DNA of 64,000 bases from Belliella pelovolcani. Lineage in GTDB: Bacteria > Bacteroidota > Bacteroidia > Cytophagales > Cyclobacteriaceae. The stretch is taken from the NCBI RefSeq assembly GCF_900156785.1, contig NZ_FTOP01000014.1, positions 46,466 through 110,465 on the forward strand, given 5' to 3'. This document shows positions 7,230 to 16,483 of this stretch, piece by piece (positions within the stretch are counted from its first letter, which is position 1; each line of letters starts with the position of its first letter). The position numbers and the translations under genes are program-made. The notes under the pieces were generated by a model. It was not told the DNA's origin, ran no database searches, and saw only the letters and a list, made by a program, of their open reading frames with translations.

Positions 7230-7646
7230 ATGTCATTAAGGATACAAGTCACCTGCGCAATTATCATTCAAGAGGGGAAAATCCTATGCGCTCAAAGGAG
7301 TCAAGAAATGTCACATGCCCTGAAATGGGAATTTCCTGGTGGTAAAATTGAATCAGGAGAAACCAAAGAGGAATGTATCAAAAGGGAAATCAAAGAAGAG
7401 TTAAACATAGAAATAGAACCGCTTTTATTGCTCCAATCAAATTTTCACAGCTACCATTCTGACAAAGAAATTGAACTTATTCCTTTTGTTTGTCGCTATA
7501 TAAAAGGTAAATTGATACTCAGAGAGCATCAGCAAATCATTTGGGTAAAACCTTCTAAACTGGCCCTACTTGATTGGGCAGAGGCAGATATCCCAATCAT
7601 CTCTCAAATCAAAAGTCTAGAAGCGGACAACAAGCTGCCGCTTTAA
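7230..7646 (+). CDS. NUDIX hydrolase, MutT-like
   Basis: 138 residues from the ATG at 7230. The full NUDIX box is present (GGKIESGETKEECIKREI continuing KEELNI), matching GX5EX7REUXEEXGU except for Asn in place of the last Gly. The start RIQVTCAIIIQEGKILCAQRS and the W near the C-terminus (QIIWVKPSKL) resemble MutT-type enzymes that hydrolyse 8-oxo-dGTP and related nucleotides. It is divergent from mltG and followed 27 bp later by the Sua5/YciO gene. Substrate is inferred from resemblance. Confidence 0.88.
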   Translation: MSLRIQVTCAIIIQEGKILCAQRSQEMSHALKWEFPGGKIESGETKEECIKREIKEELNIEIEPLLLLQSNFHSYHSDKEIELIPFVCRYIKGKLILREHQQIIWVKPSKLALLDWAEADIPIISQIKSLEADNKLPL

Positions 7647-7673
7647 AATAAAACTTACCAACTACCTAAACCT

Positions 7674-8303
7674 ATGGCCGCAGAACTAATTAAACTATAT
7701 CCTGAAAATCCAGAGATCAAGAAAATTGAGCACATCGTCAATGTATTGAAGAATGGAGGCATCATCATTTACCCAACAGATACCGTGTACGGTATGGGCT
7801 GTGACATTCACAATCAGCGAGCAGTAGAGCGAATCTGTCAAATCAAGGGAATCAAACCAAAAAAGCATAACTTTTCGTTTATTTGTTATGATCTGAGTAA
7901 TATTTCTGAATATACTCGAGCTCTAAACACCCCTGTCTTCAAGATGATGAAAAAGGCATTACCTGGCCCTTATACCTTTATCTTAGAAGCTAATAATTCT
8001 GTCCCGAAGATCCTCAATAGTAATAAAAAAACGGTAGGGATCAGAGTTCCGGATCATGCTATACCGAGACTTCTGGTCAAGGAGCTAGGGCAACCAATTC
8101 TAACCACGTCCATCAGAGACGAAGATGATGTAATCGAATACAGTACAGATCCTGAGTTGATTTTTGAAAAGTATCAACATTTGGTAGATATCGTGATTGA
8201 TGGTGGGTATGGGAATAACGTCGCATCTACAGTCATTGATTGTAGTGGAGAGGAGATAGAAGTCATCAGAGAAGGCTTGGGGAGTATCGAGGAGTTACTT
8301 TAA
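7674..8303 (+). CDS. Sua5/YciO/YrdC-family protein (YciO branch)
   Basis: 209 residues covering the single YrdC fold. The family start GGIIIYPTDTVYGMGCDI is followed by CQIKGIKPKKHNFSF, which resembles E. coli YciO rather than the KxR...SxN pattern of TsaC/Sua5, and then PGPYTFIL and VGIRVPDH. TsaC-type enzymes make threonylcarbamoyl-AMP for the t6A tRNA modification. YciO-type proteins share the fold, but their cellular activity is less certain. No other Sua5 homologue is in the window, though TsaE is encoded at 50093. It probably shares a transcript with the NUDIX and WbqC genes. Confidence 0.85.
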   Translation: MAAELIKLYPENPEIKKIEHIVNVLKNGGIIIYPTDTVYGMGCDIHNQRAVERICQIKGIKPKKHNFSFICYDLSNISEYTRALNTPVFKMMKKALPGPYTFILEANNSVPKILNSNKKTVGIRVPDHAIPRLLVKELGQPILTTSIRDEDDVIEYSTDPELIFEKYQHLVDIVIDGGYGNNVASTVIDCSGEEIEVIREGLGSIEELL

Positions 8304-8325
8304 TTAAAATTAGGGGATATTACTT

Positions 8326-8946
8326 ATGGCAATCATAACGGAGTTGTTTTATCTTCCATCGATTGAATATTTCTCGGCAATTTGGGAAGAAGACGTAATC
8401 TATCTTGATTTAGAAGAAAACTATCAGAAACAAACCTACAGAAATAGAACTCAAATTCAATTAGCCAACAAAACAGAAACCTTAAGCATACCTGTATTTG
8501 GAGGAAATAAAAAGATCAAAACAAGTCAAATCAAAATTGATCATGATCAAAAATGGCTTAATGTGCACCTTAGAGGTATCCAAAGTGCCTATGGAAAAGC
8601 CCCATATTTTGAATATTATTTCCCATATTTCGAAAAGGTTTTCGCTAAAAAGTTTGACTTATTAGCAGATATGAACTTGGCCTTACTGACAGTTTGTCTG
8701 AAAATGCTTCAAAGCAAAACTCAGGTTCAAAAACTGGACGAGCGCATGGCAAATGAAGGAATTAGAGATATCAGGGGGGTAATCAATGCCAAAAAGTCGT
8801 ATACAGAGAGGAGCATATACAGAGCTATACCTTATCCACAGTTATTTGGCTTAGACTTTGTTCCTAACCTGAGCATTATCGATCTATTATTTTGTATGGG
8901 TCCAGAATCCAAAAGCATTCTGATCCAATCACAAAAAAATGATTGA
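8326..8946 (+). CDS. WbqC-family protein
   Basis: 206 residues. The family pattern is recognisable: the N-terminal FYLPSIEYFSAIW, then the region YRNRTQIQLANKTETLSIPV, followed by WLNVHLRGIQSAYGKAPYFEYYFPYFEKV. WbqC-like proteins are linked with polysaccharide or glycan biosynthesis and have a thiol-peptidase-like relationship in some analyses; the biochemical role is not settled. It lies 22 bp after the YciO-like gene, in the same orientation. In many Bacteroidota wbqC neighbours signal-peptidase genes, which are not present here. Confidence 0.85.
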   Translation: MAIITELFYLPSIEYFSAIWEEDVIYLDLEENYQKQTYRNRTQIQLANKTETLSIPVFGGNKKIKTSQIKIDHDQKWLNVHLRGIQSAYGKAPYFEYYFPYFEKVFAKKFDLLADMNLALLTVCLKMLQSKTQVQKLDERMANEGIRDIRGVINAKKSYTERSIYRAIPYPQLFGLDFVPNLSIIDLLFCMGPESKSILIQSQKND

Positions 8947-9026
8947 ACAATGAGCAAAAGGATTGTGTTTTTAAAACAAAATCGGTAACATTAGAATAGA
9001 ATTCAAATCATTTAGAAAGGATATAA

Positions 9027-11552
9027 ATGGAAGCAAAATTTTCAAACAGAGTCAAAGAGGTGATCTCCCTAAGTCGCGAAGAAGCTTTGCGCCTAGGACA
9101 TGATTACATTGGTACAGAACACCTCTTGCTGGGCATGATTCGTGAGGGGGAAGGAGTGGCTGTTTCCATATTGAAGAAGTTGGGAGTTCCATTGGATGAA
9201 CTCCGTAATTCTGTGGAACGTGCTGTCAAAGGCACCGCAACACACAATGTAAAGAACCTTGCCAATATCCCATTGACAAGACAATCTGAAAAAGTATTAA
9301 AAATCACCTATCTGGAAGCTAAGATCTTCAAAAGTGCCTTGATTGGTACAGAACACTTATTGCTATCCATCTTGCGTGACGAGGACAATATTGCCACACA
9401 GATTTTACAAAAATTCGACACCAATTATGATGCGGTGAAGGAAATGTTGGAGTTTCAAACAGATGGTCCAAGATCAAAAGCTGAGGCTGATGATCCAGAT
9501 GAAGATAGCAGCAAGCTATTTGGATCTTCTGGAAGTGGATCTTCTGGCTCGTCAAAACCAGGTGCCGAAAAATCTAGAACACCTGTTTTAGATAACTTTG
9601 GACGTGATTTGACCAAAATGGCAGAAGATGACAAGTTAGATCCAATCATCGGTAGAGAAAAAGAAATCGAGCGAGTAGCTCAAATTTTATCTAGAAGAAA
9701 GAAAAATAACCCAATTCTTATAGGTGAACCAGGTGTTGGTAAAACAGCCATCGCAGAAGGCCTCGCACTGAGAATTGTTCAGAAAAAAGTCTCACGTGTG
9801 CTTTTCAATAAGCGCGTGGTCACTTTGGACCTAGCCTCTTTAGTAGCTGGAACCAAATACAGAGGTCAATTCGAGGAGAGAATGAAAGCTGTCATGAACG
9901 AGCTTGAAAAATCTCCAAACGTAATCCTATTCATTGACGAGCTACACACCATAGTAGGTGCCGGAGGCGCCAGTGGCTCCTTAGATGCTTCTAACATGTT
10001 CAAGCCTGCATTGGCTAGAGGAGAAATCCAATGTATCGGCGCCACTACCCTAGATGAATACAGACAATACATCGAAAAAGACGGAGCTTTGGCGAGAAGA
10101 TTTCAGATGGTGATGGTAGATGCTACCACACCAGAAGAAACTGTACAAATCCTGAACAACATCAAGGATAAATACGAAGATCATCACAATGTCATCTATT
10201 CTCCTGAGGCGATAGAAGCTTGTGTCAAGTTATCTGATAGATATATCTCTGACAGATTCTTGCCCGACAAGGCTATAGACATCTTGGACGAGGCGGGTGC
10301 TAGGGTGCATATAAACAACATCCATGTGCCCGAAGACATCTTGAAACTTGAGGAAGAGGTAGAGCAGATTAAGATTGAGAAAAACAGAGTTGTCAAAAGC
10401 CAAAAATATGAAGAGGCAGCACAACTTCGGGATAAAGAGAAAAAACTACTCGAGCAACTTGAGAATGCCAAGGTAAAATGGGAGGAAGAAAGCAAAACTA
10501 AACGCTACAAAGTCGAAGAAGAAAATGTGGCTGAGGTAATTGCGATGATGACTGGCATTCCTGCCAAAAGGATCGCTCAAAAAGAAGGGGCTAAATTGCT
10601 CAACATGGCTGAGGATTTGAAAGGTAAGGTCATCGGTCAAGACGAAGCGATCAAGAAGCTAACCAAAGCAATTCAAAGAACCAGAGTTGGATTGAAAGAT
10701 CCAAAAAAACCAATCGGTTCATTCATTTTCCTAGGACCAACAGGTGTAGGTAAAACAGAATTGGCTAAAATGCTTGCCACCTATTTATTTGACAAAGAAG
10801 ACTCTTTGGTCAGAATTGATATGTCAGAGTACATGGAGAAATTCTCCGTATCCAGATTGGTAGGAGCACCTCCAGGTTATGTAGGCTATGAAGAAGGTGG
10901 TCAGTTGACAGAAAAAGTCAGAAGAAAACCATACTCAGTAGTATTGCTAGATGAAATAGAGAAAGCACACCCAGATGTATTCAATATCCTACTGCAAGTA
11001 TTGGATGATGGTATCTTGACAGATGGGCTCGGTAGAAGGGTTGACTTCAGAAACACGATTATCATCATGACTTCAAATATCGGTGTAAGAGATTTGAAAG
11101 ACTTCGGAGCTGGGATTGGATTTGCGAATAAAGCGAAATCTGAAAATATGGACGACATCATGAAATCCACCATTCAGAGCGCATTGAAAAAAGCCTTCAG
11201 CCCTGAATTCCTCAATCGCTTGGATGATGTAGTGGTATTCAACTCCCTAGAAAAATCACATATCCATCAGATCATTGATATCAGCTTGAATAAGCTATTC
11301 AGCAGAATCACAGATCTAGGCTACACGATAGAATTGTCTGATAAGGCTAAAGATTTCTTAGCTGAAAAAGGTTATGATCAGCAATACGGTGCAAGACCAC
11401 TCAATAGAGCTATCCAAAAATATCTGGAAGATGCCCTAGCAGAGGAAATCTTAAAAGGAGAGCTTTCAGAAGGCGATATCATCCTAGCAGATTATTCTGG
11501 CGAAGGTGAAGAGTTGACGATCAAGGTTCAGAAAAAAGAAAAAGCTGAGTAA
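9027..11552 (+). CDS. clpC: ATP-dependent Clp protease ATP-binding subunit ClpC
   Basis: 841 residues, full length for ClpC. Two Clp-N repeats span about 1-145. A Ser/Gly-rich linker near 165-180 is followed by AAA1 with Walker A GEPGVGKT and Walker [16 protein letters not shown]-like coiled-coil ([18 protein letters not shown]) leads to AAA2 with [19 protein letters not shown] and the TSN sensor. GIGFA in AAA2 lies where the ClpP-docking loop sits. With ClpP it unfolds and degrades regulatory and damaged proteins in the cytoplasm. It is a single transcription unit ended by a strong terminator. clpP is not in this window. Confidence 0.97.
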   Translation: MEAKFSNRVKEVISLSREEALRLGHDYIGTEHLLLGMIREGEGVAVSILKKLGVPLDELRNSVERAVKGTATHNVKNLANIPLTRQSEKVLKITYLEAKIFKSALIGTEHLLLSILRDEDNIATQILQKFDTNYDAVKEMLEFQTDGPRSKAEADDPDEDSSKLFGSSGSGSSGSSKPGAEKSRTPVLDNFGRDLTKMAEDDKLDPIIGREKEIERVAQILSRRKKNNPILIGEPGVGKTAIAEGLALRIVQKKVSRVLFNKRVVTLDLASLVAGTKYRGQFEERMKAVMNELEKSPNVILFIDELHTIVGAGGASGSLDASNMFKPALARGEIQCIGATTLDEYRQYIEKDGALARRFQMVMVDATTPEETVQILNNIKDKYEDHHNVIYSPEAIEACVKLSDRYISDRFLPDKAIDILDEAGARVHINNIHVPEDILKLEEEVEQIKIEKNRVVKSQKYEEAAQLRDKEKKLLEQLENAKVKWEEESKTKRYKVEEENVAEVIAMMTGIPAKRIAQKEGAKLLNMAEDLKGKVIGQDEAIKKLTKAIQRTRVGLKDPKKPIGSFIFLGPTGVGKTELAKMLATYLFDKEDSLVRIDMSEYMEKFSVSRLVGAPPGYVGYEEGGQLTEKVRRKPYSVVLLDEIEKAHPDVFNILLQVLDDGILTDGLGRRVDFRNTIIIMTSNIGVRDLKDFGAGIGFANKAKSENMDDIMKSTIQSALKKAFSPEFLNRLDDVVVFNSLEKSHIHQIIDISLNKLFSRITDLGYTIELSDKAKDFLAEKGYDQQYGARPLNRAIQKYLEDALAEEILKGELSEGDIILADYSGEGEELTIKVQKKEKAE

Positions 11553-11571
11553 AACGCTCAAAAACCAAATA

Positions 11572-11607
11572 AAAAAAAGCGGCTAAGTGATCCTAGTCGC
11601 TTTTTTT
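11572..11607. terminator. Bidirectional terminator between clpC and the DUF4097-like gene
   Basis: A run of A and GCGGCTA (11572-11585) pairs with TAGTCGC and a run of T (11594-11607). The stem is 14 bp with one G-T pair and an 8-nt loop. A/T tails on both sides serve both convergent genes. Confidence 0.85.
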
Positions 11608-11633
11608 ATTCCAATTGTTGATTATTTAAAACA

Positions 11634-12578
11634 TTAATTTTCAATACTGATCGAACCAGAAACGACAGATCCATTGACAATTTTTGAAGAGCCGTTATTG
11701 ATTTGAAGTGCTTTCCCTTTTGAATTATTCCCCACTCGCAATGAACCTGAAGAAGCTTTTAAATTATAGTTATAATCCTCAATACTCGATGTGGTTTTAA
11801 TTTTTATACTCCCTGAACTAGATTTTAGATTGGTTAAATCTGATAAGCCTGACTTAGTAAACTCTGCTGAGCCTGAAACTGAATTGACTGATTCAATTTG
11901 CTTAACCTGTGCTAGTTTGGCACTTCCTGAGCTAATTTTAAGTGACAATGGACCTTCAATATTATTTCCTTTCACTGAACCACTTACCAAGCTTACATTG
12001 GCCTTACCCATGATGTCTGTCAAGGAAGCTGAACCTGATGATGCACTCATCATCAAATCACCATTCAACCCCCTGATACTAATTCTTCCGGATGATGCTT
12101 TGGCATCTAAAGCACCTGTCACATTAGAAACATCCATGCTACCAGAAGCTACTCTGACTTTTGTTTGTGCAGCAATAACTTGATCTACTTTGATAGTGCC
12201 AGATCCTGCACTAAGTTCCAAAAGCATTTGCTCCGGACCTGAAATTTTAATATAACCTTTAGTTTGACTACCTTTCCAGGAATTGCTCCCACTATTATTC
12301 TGCTGATAGGTGATTTTCAACACATCCCCGACGGCTACAAAAACAACATCCTGATTTGTATTGGTGGACTCCAAGTACACATCTACACTTACATCTTGCT
12401 TGTTAGGATCACCTAAGTACTCCATTTCCAACATACCGCTACTCGCTTCTATTCTCTGGATACCACTAAAATCCCGCTTTGTATCAATCAAAACTTGCCT
12501 TTGAGCAATCGATTCTGATGACACCATAAGCACGAGCACACCAACAATAATTTGAAATATACTTATTGAATTTTTCAT
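11634..12578 (-). CDS. Secreted DUF4097/GIN-type beta-helix protein
   Basis: 314 residues from the ATG at 12578; the frame extends upstream but that start would run into the previous gene. A signal peptide ends near SSESIAQ. The rest is a repetitive beta-solenoid-like sequence with recurring short rungs such as VRVASGSMDVSNV, KASSGRISIRGL, SASSGSASLTDI and KSSSGSIKI. This is the SGS-rich pattern of DUF4097/putative auto-transporter adhesin-like proteins common in Bacteroidota. It is exported and probably envelope-associated. It is the last gene of the sigma/anti-sigma/barrel operon, 10 bp after the barrel gene. The biochemical role is unknown. Confidence 0.8.
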   Translation of the reverse strand: MKNSISIFQIIVGVLVLMVSSESIAQRQVLIDTKRDFSGIQRIEASSGMLEMEYLGDPNKQDVSVDVYLESTNTNQDVVFVAVGDVLKITYQQNNSGSNSWKGSQTKGYIKISGPEQMLLELSAGSGTIKVDQVIAAQTKVRVASGSMDVSNVTGALDAKASSGRISIRGLNGDLMMSASSGSASLTDIMGKANVSLVSGSVKGNNIEGPLSLKISSGSAKLAQVKQIESVNSVSGSAEFTKSGLSDLTNLKSSSGSIKIKTTSSIEDYNYNLKASSGSLRVGNNSKGKALQINNGSSKIVNGSVVSGSISIEN

Positions 12579-12588
12579 TTCTTTAGAG

Positions 12589-13380
12589 TTATAAAATGAT
12601 ACCAAAACTAATTGCATTTACTCGTGGCCCTTTGTCCTTTTGGAAGTATTCGTTCAAATCATAATTGAAAAAAAAGTCAGTCCCTCCTACCCCAAGGGCC
12701 AATCTTGCTCCATACCTATAATTGTTAGCGAACATATTATTTCTATCGAAAGTCTTGTTTCTTGAACCAGATTCGTCTTCGAAAACAAACTTGCCTCTTC
12801 CTCCTAATCTGTACCCTGCATATGGACCAACTCCGAATCTGAATTTACCATTTGCAGTATGAAAAGTGGGAATAAAACTCAGATTTACGTAAGATGAAGT
12901 GATTTTTGACTTGGTTCCTTCTCCATCTTCAAACTGCTCAAAAAGGATTCCATCAGCTCCTCTTTGAGCTATTAGATTCCTGTCTTCAAACTTGAAATTG
13001 AACCAATTCACACCAATGGCAGGATTCAAAGAGAAGTTTTTACCAAGCTTATATTGATGCTGATAATTGATCCCCACCATCCAACTTCCCCAAGGTTTTA
13101 CTTGAGGTGCTGCATCATTTTCCAACCAAGTATTAATTCCCAAATCAAGGTTGAGGGATCGCTCATGTCTACGCTTCTTTTTACCTTCCATATCAATGGC
13201 ACCACCTTCTGTTGTTAAGCTCCAAGTCTTGTCTTCATACTTTTCATAATGCCATTCCTCACCAAACATTCTAAAATCTCGGGACTTCACAACCTCTTTG
13301 CCAACAGTGTCTTGCTCTTGAGCCATAATGACTCCTATACAGATCATAGTCATTGTAAATGTTAAAAAAAGCCTTTTCAT
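12589..13380 (-). CDS. Outer-membrane beta-barrel protein, 263 aa
   Basis: A signal peptide (ending about GVIMAQ) is followed by a short acidic segment with a basic patch (KKKRRHERS). Then come alternating aromatic/glycine beta-strands: NLDLGINTWLE, PWGSWMVGINYQHQYKLGKNF, FRFGVGPYAGYRLGGRGKFVF and YRYGARLALGVGGTDFFFNYDLNEYF. The C-terminus ends in a hydrophobic strand (AISFGIIL). The second half is clearly paralogous to the next upstream gene (13431-14459), sharing GPYAGYR-GGR-K and the NYRYG-R motif. Likely an 8-10-strand porin-like barrel of unknown ligand, in the sigma-factor operon. Confidence 0.8.
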   Translation of the reverse strand: MKRLFLTFTMTMICIGVIMAQEQDTVGKEVVKSRDFRMFGEEWHYEKYEDKTWSLTTEGGAIDMEGKKKRRHERSLNLDLGINTWLENDAAPQVKPWGSWMVGINYQHQYKLGKNFSLNPAIGVNWFNFKFEDRNLIAQRGADGILFEQFEDGEGTKSKITSSYVNLSFIPTFHTANGKFRFGVGPYAGYRLGGRGKFVFEDESGSRNKTFDRNNMFANNYRYGARLALGVGGTDFFFNYDLNEYFQKDKGPRVNAISFGIIL

Positions 13381-13430
13381 ATAATTACATTTTACTATTC
13401 AGAAATAATCAATCTTTTAATTTGTTGTAT

Positions 13431-14459
13431 TTAAAATATCACCCCAAATGTGATCGGATGCAACTCTGGACCACGACCATCTTGAAAGAGCGTATTGAGG
13501 TCATATGTTGAGAAGAAATTGAATCTACCTACACCTACTTCACCTCTTAGACCATATCTTAAATTACTCAAATAGGTCCCAGTATTAAGTTTCTCCTTTC
13601 TTCTTCCTCCACCATCTAGCTCTCGATAGACATACTTACTTCTACCTCCTACACGGTAACCAACATATGGGCCAGCAGCTATTCTCAGTCCTTTGTCACC
13701 ATTATCATTCATCCTTCCAAAATCTAATTTGAGTAAGGACTGAGCAGTCAGGTAAGACGCAGAAATCTTACTTTTGAATCCATTCACATCTGTTCTTTGG
13801 ATGAAATCTATTTCTCCATCACCTCTCACCGCTTGAAAATCTCTATTTTCAAACTTGAAGTTATACCACTGGAAACCTATCCCGAAATCCCAATAAAAAC
13901 CTTTAGCGATTCGCTGAGAGGCCATCCAGTTCAACCCAACATTCCAACTTCCCCAACCCTTAGTAGCAAAAGGCTCTGCTGAGGAAGGAAAATTACCGTC
14001 TCCATCCAAATAAGTATTGATACCCAAATCGATATTAAAAAAAGTTCTGAAGGTCTGTTCTTTTTTCACTTTCTTTTCACCAGACTCAACCTTCACTTTG
14101 GTATTCCCTCCTGATTCGTCTACAGTCACCTTTACCCTCCCTACAGTCACCTCTGTTTCAGGCCCTTGTTCTCTGACTGTGATGATCTCTTTGTTACCAA
14201 TCTTGGCTTTTTGTTCTACAATATTCCACTCACCAGTTTCCTTATCTAGTTCTATGTCCAATTGTCGAATGATTTCATTGACATCCATCGCTTTGAGCTT
14301 ATCAAAATCCTCTTTGCTTTCAATAATCAATACGATCTTACCAGATTTACCAAATTCAACAATGATGCTGTCTTTTTCTGCAAATTTCCCCATATGGCTG
14401 TTTCCAAACGCAAACTGTACTATAGCCATTAAACCGAATAACAACAAATATTTTTTCAT
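13431..14459 (-). CDS. Outer-membrane beta-barrel protein with N-terminal periplasmic region, 342 aa
   Basis: A signal peptide (to about FAFG) is followed by a periplasmic region (about 25-135) with charged segments such as IVEFGKSGKIVLIIESKEDFDKLK and VTVGRVKVTVDESGG. A barrel (about 140-342) homologous to that of the neighbouring gene follows: NIDLGINTYLDGD, KGWGSWNVGLNWMA, AAGPYVGYRVGGRSKYVY, LRYGLRGEVGVGRFNFFSTYDLN. It is 50 bp from the paralogue and 22 bp from the anti-sigma gene, in one operon. Function is unrecognised. The regulator pairing suggests an envelope-stress or sensing role. Confidence 0.8.
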   Translation of the reverse strand: MKKYLLLFGLMAIVQFAFGNSHMGKFAEKDSIIVEFGKSGKIVLIIESKEDFDKLKAMDVNEIIRQLDIELDKETGEWNIVEQKAKIGNKEIITVREQGPETEVTVGRVKVTVDESGGNTKVKVESGEKKVKKEQTFRTFFNIDLGINTYLDGDGNFPSSAEPFATKGWGSWNVGLNWMASQRIAKGFYWDFGIGFQWYNFKFENRDFQAVRGDGEIDFIQRTDVNGFKSKISASYLTAQSLLKLDFGRMNDNGDKGLRIAAGPYVGYRVGGRSKYVYRELDGGGRRKEKLNTGTYLSNLRYGLRGEVGVGRFNFFSTYDLNTLFQDGRGPELHPITFGVIF

Positions 14460-14481
14460 AAGTCTTTAATTCAAATTTTGC

Positions 14482-15249
14482 TTATTTACTTCTCTCTTTT
14501 CTAGTGGTGATTGTGGCAAAAAGATTGTTTTTTGCATCCTGCAGTTCTGCAAAACCCTGATCTACTTTGTTTAGAAATCCACCTATTTTTTCTACTTTTT
14601 CTTCAATTTCATCTATCAGCCCTTGCTTGGCAGGCTCTGCTTCTTTGATTCCACTTCCTCGTATGGTAATGGTGTATGACACCTCCTCTTGTGTGTCATC
14701 TATTTTGGCTTCTGCTATGGCCTCTTCAATTTTCAACTCTGGCAACTTCAATTCTGGCAAATCCAAAAGCTCAGTGCTCTTTTCCATCTCGTTTTTCACC
14801 TCAGCTACCAATTCCTGCTTTTGTACTGTTTCTTGTTTTTTAGAAACATCAACATTTACAGCTGTTGCTTTAGGCGAAGGATTAGAACTCGTCTTCTTGA
14901 CTTGTGATTGACTTTGATTTTCAGAATCATCCTTGAAAGCCTCCTCTACTTGTTTATTGTCAACATCTACCGAGTTTTCGGACTCTTGATTGAAGGAGGG
15001 TACCGATTCATTGAAGGCTACTGGAATATCCTCTTGTACTAGGTCATTGGATAGGAACCAGCCTAGATAAGCCAAGCCCAGCAATACTAGTATGGATGCA
15101 GCAATTCGCATCAATGGGAAATAAACTCCCCCTTTCTTTTGAGGTAATTGACTTTCCAATTTTTCCCATGCAAGCGCTGAGGGTTTCACTTCATGATTAG
15201 CGAGTTTATTTCGAAACAACTCGTCTATTCTTTTATCTTCTTTAGCCAT
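14482..15249 (-). CDS. Putative anti-sigma factor, single-pass membrane protein
   Basis: 255 residues. The cytoplasmic N-terminus has RIDELFRNKLANHEVKPSALAWEKLESQLP, a common motif of Bacteroidota membrane proteins paired with ECF sigma genes. One transmembrane helix follows at about 46-66. The long periplasmic region is rich in Lys, Glu and Ser (about 80-190) and ends in a short helical tail. The start overlaps the sigma gene stop by 8 bp, implying translational coupling. By genomic pairing it is taken to bind and restrain the sigma factor; no zinc-binding ZAS motif is visible, so the mechanism is unproven. Confidence 0.75.
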   Translation of the reverse strand: MAKEDKRIDELFRNKLANHEVKPSALAWEKLESQLPQKKGGVYFPLMRIAASILVLLGLAYLGWFLSNDLVQEDIPVAFNESVPSFNQESENSVDVDNKQVEEAFKDDSENQSQSQVKKTSSNPSPKATAVNVDVSKKQETVQKQELVAEVKNEMEKSTELLDLPELKLPELKIEEAIAEAKIDDTQEEVSYTITIRGSGIKEAEPAKQGLIDEIEEKVEKIGGFLNKVDQGFAELQDAKNNLFATITTRKERSK

Positions 15250-15811
15250 TGATTCTCCTTTCTTTAAGTTCTTGTTCGGCTATTTTTTGCTTTAGCAAAT
15301 TTCTACTTCTGTTCAATTGAGATTTTGAGGTGCTTTCAGTTATCCCTAGAAGCTCTGCAATCTCTGCATGACTATAGCCTTCTACCGCATAAAGGTTAAA
15401 TACCGTTCTGTATCCAGTAGGCAGGCTAGTCACCAAATCCATCAGCTCTTCAGCCTCAAGATGATTAGATTCGTAGCTTGGTTGGTTGTAATCTCCTTCT
15501 GATTCTAAATTGACTTCCATCAGTAAGTTCTTGTTATTTCGGAGTGTCAGCAATGACTGGGTCACAACTACTCTTTTCATCCATCCTTCAAAACTTCCTT
15601 TGGATTCAAACTGATTGATTTTCTCAAAGATCTTCATGAAAGCTTCTACCAATACATCTTCTGCTAGGTCTCTGTCTTTGATGTATCTCAGACAGATCGC
15701 ATAGAATTTTTTAGAATAGCTATCATAAAGTATGCGCTGAGCCTTTCGGTCTCCCCTTCTGCATCCTTCGATGATATCTTGTTCACTTCTAAAAATTCTA
15801 TTTCCAAACAT
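15242..15811 (-). CDS. ECF-type RNA polymerase sigma factor
   Basis: 189 residues from the ATG at 15811 (MFGNRIF), chosen over a start 13 codons upstream because the family begins near EQDIIEGCRRGDRKAQ. Region 2 is seen in ICLRYIKDRDLAEDVLVEAFMK with the following W (GSFEGWMKRVV). Region 4 is in LPTGYRTVFNLYAVEGYSHAEIAELLGI with SQLNRSRNLLKQKI. It is the first gene of a five-gene operon: sigma, membrane anti-sigma, two barrels and a DUF4097-like protein. It probably directs transcription of its own operon in response to an envelope cue. Confidence 0.92.
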   Translation of the reverse strand: MFGNRIFRSEQDIIEGCRRGDRKAQRILYDSYSKKFYAICLRYIKDRDLAEDVLVEAFMKIFEKINQFESKGSFEGWMKRVVVTQSLLTLRNNKNLLMEVNLESEGDYNQPSYESNHLEAEELMDLVTSLPTGYRTVFNLYAVEGYSHAEIAELLGITESTSKSQLNRSRNLLKQKIAEQELKERRING

Positions 15812-15944
15812 TGTAAATCGTCTTTCAAGTAGGTAGATGCAGGTTCTCAAAAATTGGTTGCATGAAGTTGTGAAAAAAAGTTAATTATTATCAATCATTC
15901 TTAAATGTATTGGGAAAAAAGGTCAGAAAATAGATAGAGGCCAC

Positions 15945-15970
15945 AAAAAAGGGAGCTCCGAAAAACTCCC
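15945..15970 (-). terminator. Terminator after the zinc-ribbon gene
   Basis: On the minus strand GGGAG, a 10-nt loop and CTCCC are followed by six T. It lies about 40 bp after the stop of the gene at 16008-16376. Confidence 0.6.
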
Positions 15971-16007
15971 AAATGATCAAAGATTGTATCAACAGTGATT
16001 TTACTTT

Positions 16008-16376
16008 TCACTCAAACATATCTTTGACTACCAATACCCAGTCTTTGTCCAAAACCAAGTATCCATAATCAAAGCAGTATTCATATTGGTCACCTTTGTA
16101 ATCTACCTGGAAATTGGTAAGGTAAAGAAAATTATACCCCAGTTTCAACATTTTGTTCCTGGGTACTCTTACATTTCCAACCCCTCCAGTGTAAATTTTT
16201 TCTAGGATTTTTCTGTTTAACCGCAATTGCTTGTAAATTTTTACAACACAATCGTTGGTTTCCTTTCGATGAATGTTGTTGTAAGCATTTCTACATCCAT
16301 CATCGCAAAACACCTTGTCCGAACGTCCATAAATTGGCTCGTTACATTTCTTGCAGTATCTTTTTTCTATTATCAT
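16008..16376 (-). CDS. Small zinc-ribbon protein, 122 aa
   Basis: The N-terminal zinc-binding motif is clear: YCKKCNEPIYGRSDKVFC followed by DDGC, with Cys8, Cys11, Cys24 and Cys28. A helical middle (NDCVVKIYKQLRLNRKILEKIY) and a C-terminal aromatic beta-rich region (GYNFLYLTNFQVDYKGDQYEYCFDYGYLVL) follow. Similar proteins are common and conserved in Bacteroidota without known function. The size and ribbon suggest nucleic-acid or protein contact in the cytoplasm. It is transcribed alone between two terminators. Confidence 0.75.
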   Translation of the reverse strand: MIIEKRYCKKCNEPIYGRSDKVFCDDGCRNAYNNIHRKETNDCVVKIYKQLRLNRKILEKIYTGGVGNVRVPRNKMLKLGYNFLYLTNFQVDYKGDQYEYCFDYGYLVLDKDWVLVVKDMFE

Positions 16377-16449
16377 AAAAGTAGTAGGGTTAAAAGTTAT
16401 ACAACAAATTGAATTACAATAAGTTAAAATTAACTAAACAATCACTTTG

Positions 16450-16477
16450 AAAAAATACCCTGTTCAGGGTATTTTTT
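16450..16477. terminator. Terminator after the HhH protein gene
   Basis: AAAAAATACCC (16450-16460), loop TGTTCA and GGGTATTTTTT (16467-16477) form a perfect 11-bp stem that can extend by two more pairs. It starts 7 bp past the gene's stop on the minus strand. Confidence 0.88.
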
Positions 16478-16483
16478 ACCAAT

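Noticed and set aside
9093..11173. Several minus-strand frames over clpC
   Set aside because: All are antisense to a conserved 841-aa ClpC.
14017..14911. Plus-strand frames over the barrel and anti-sigma genes
   Set aside because: Ser/Leu-rich antisense shadows without starts or context.
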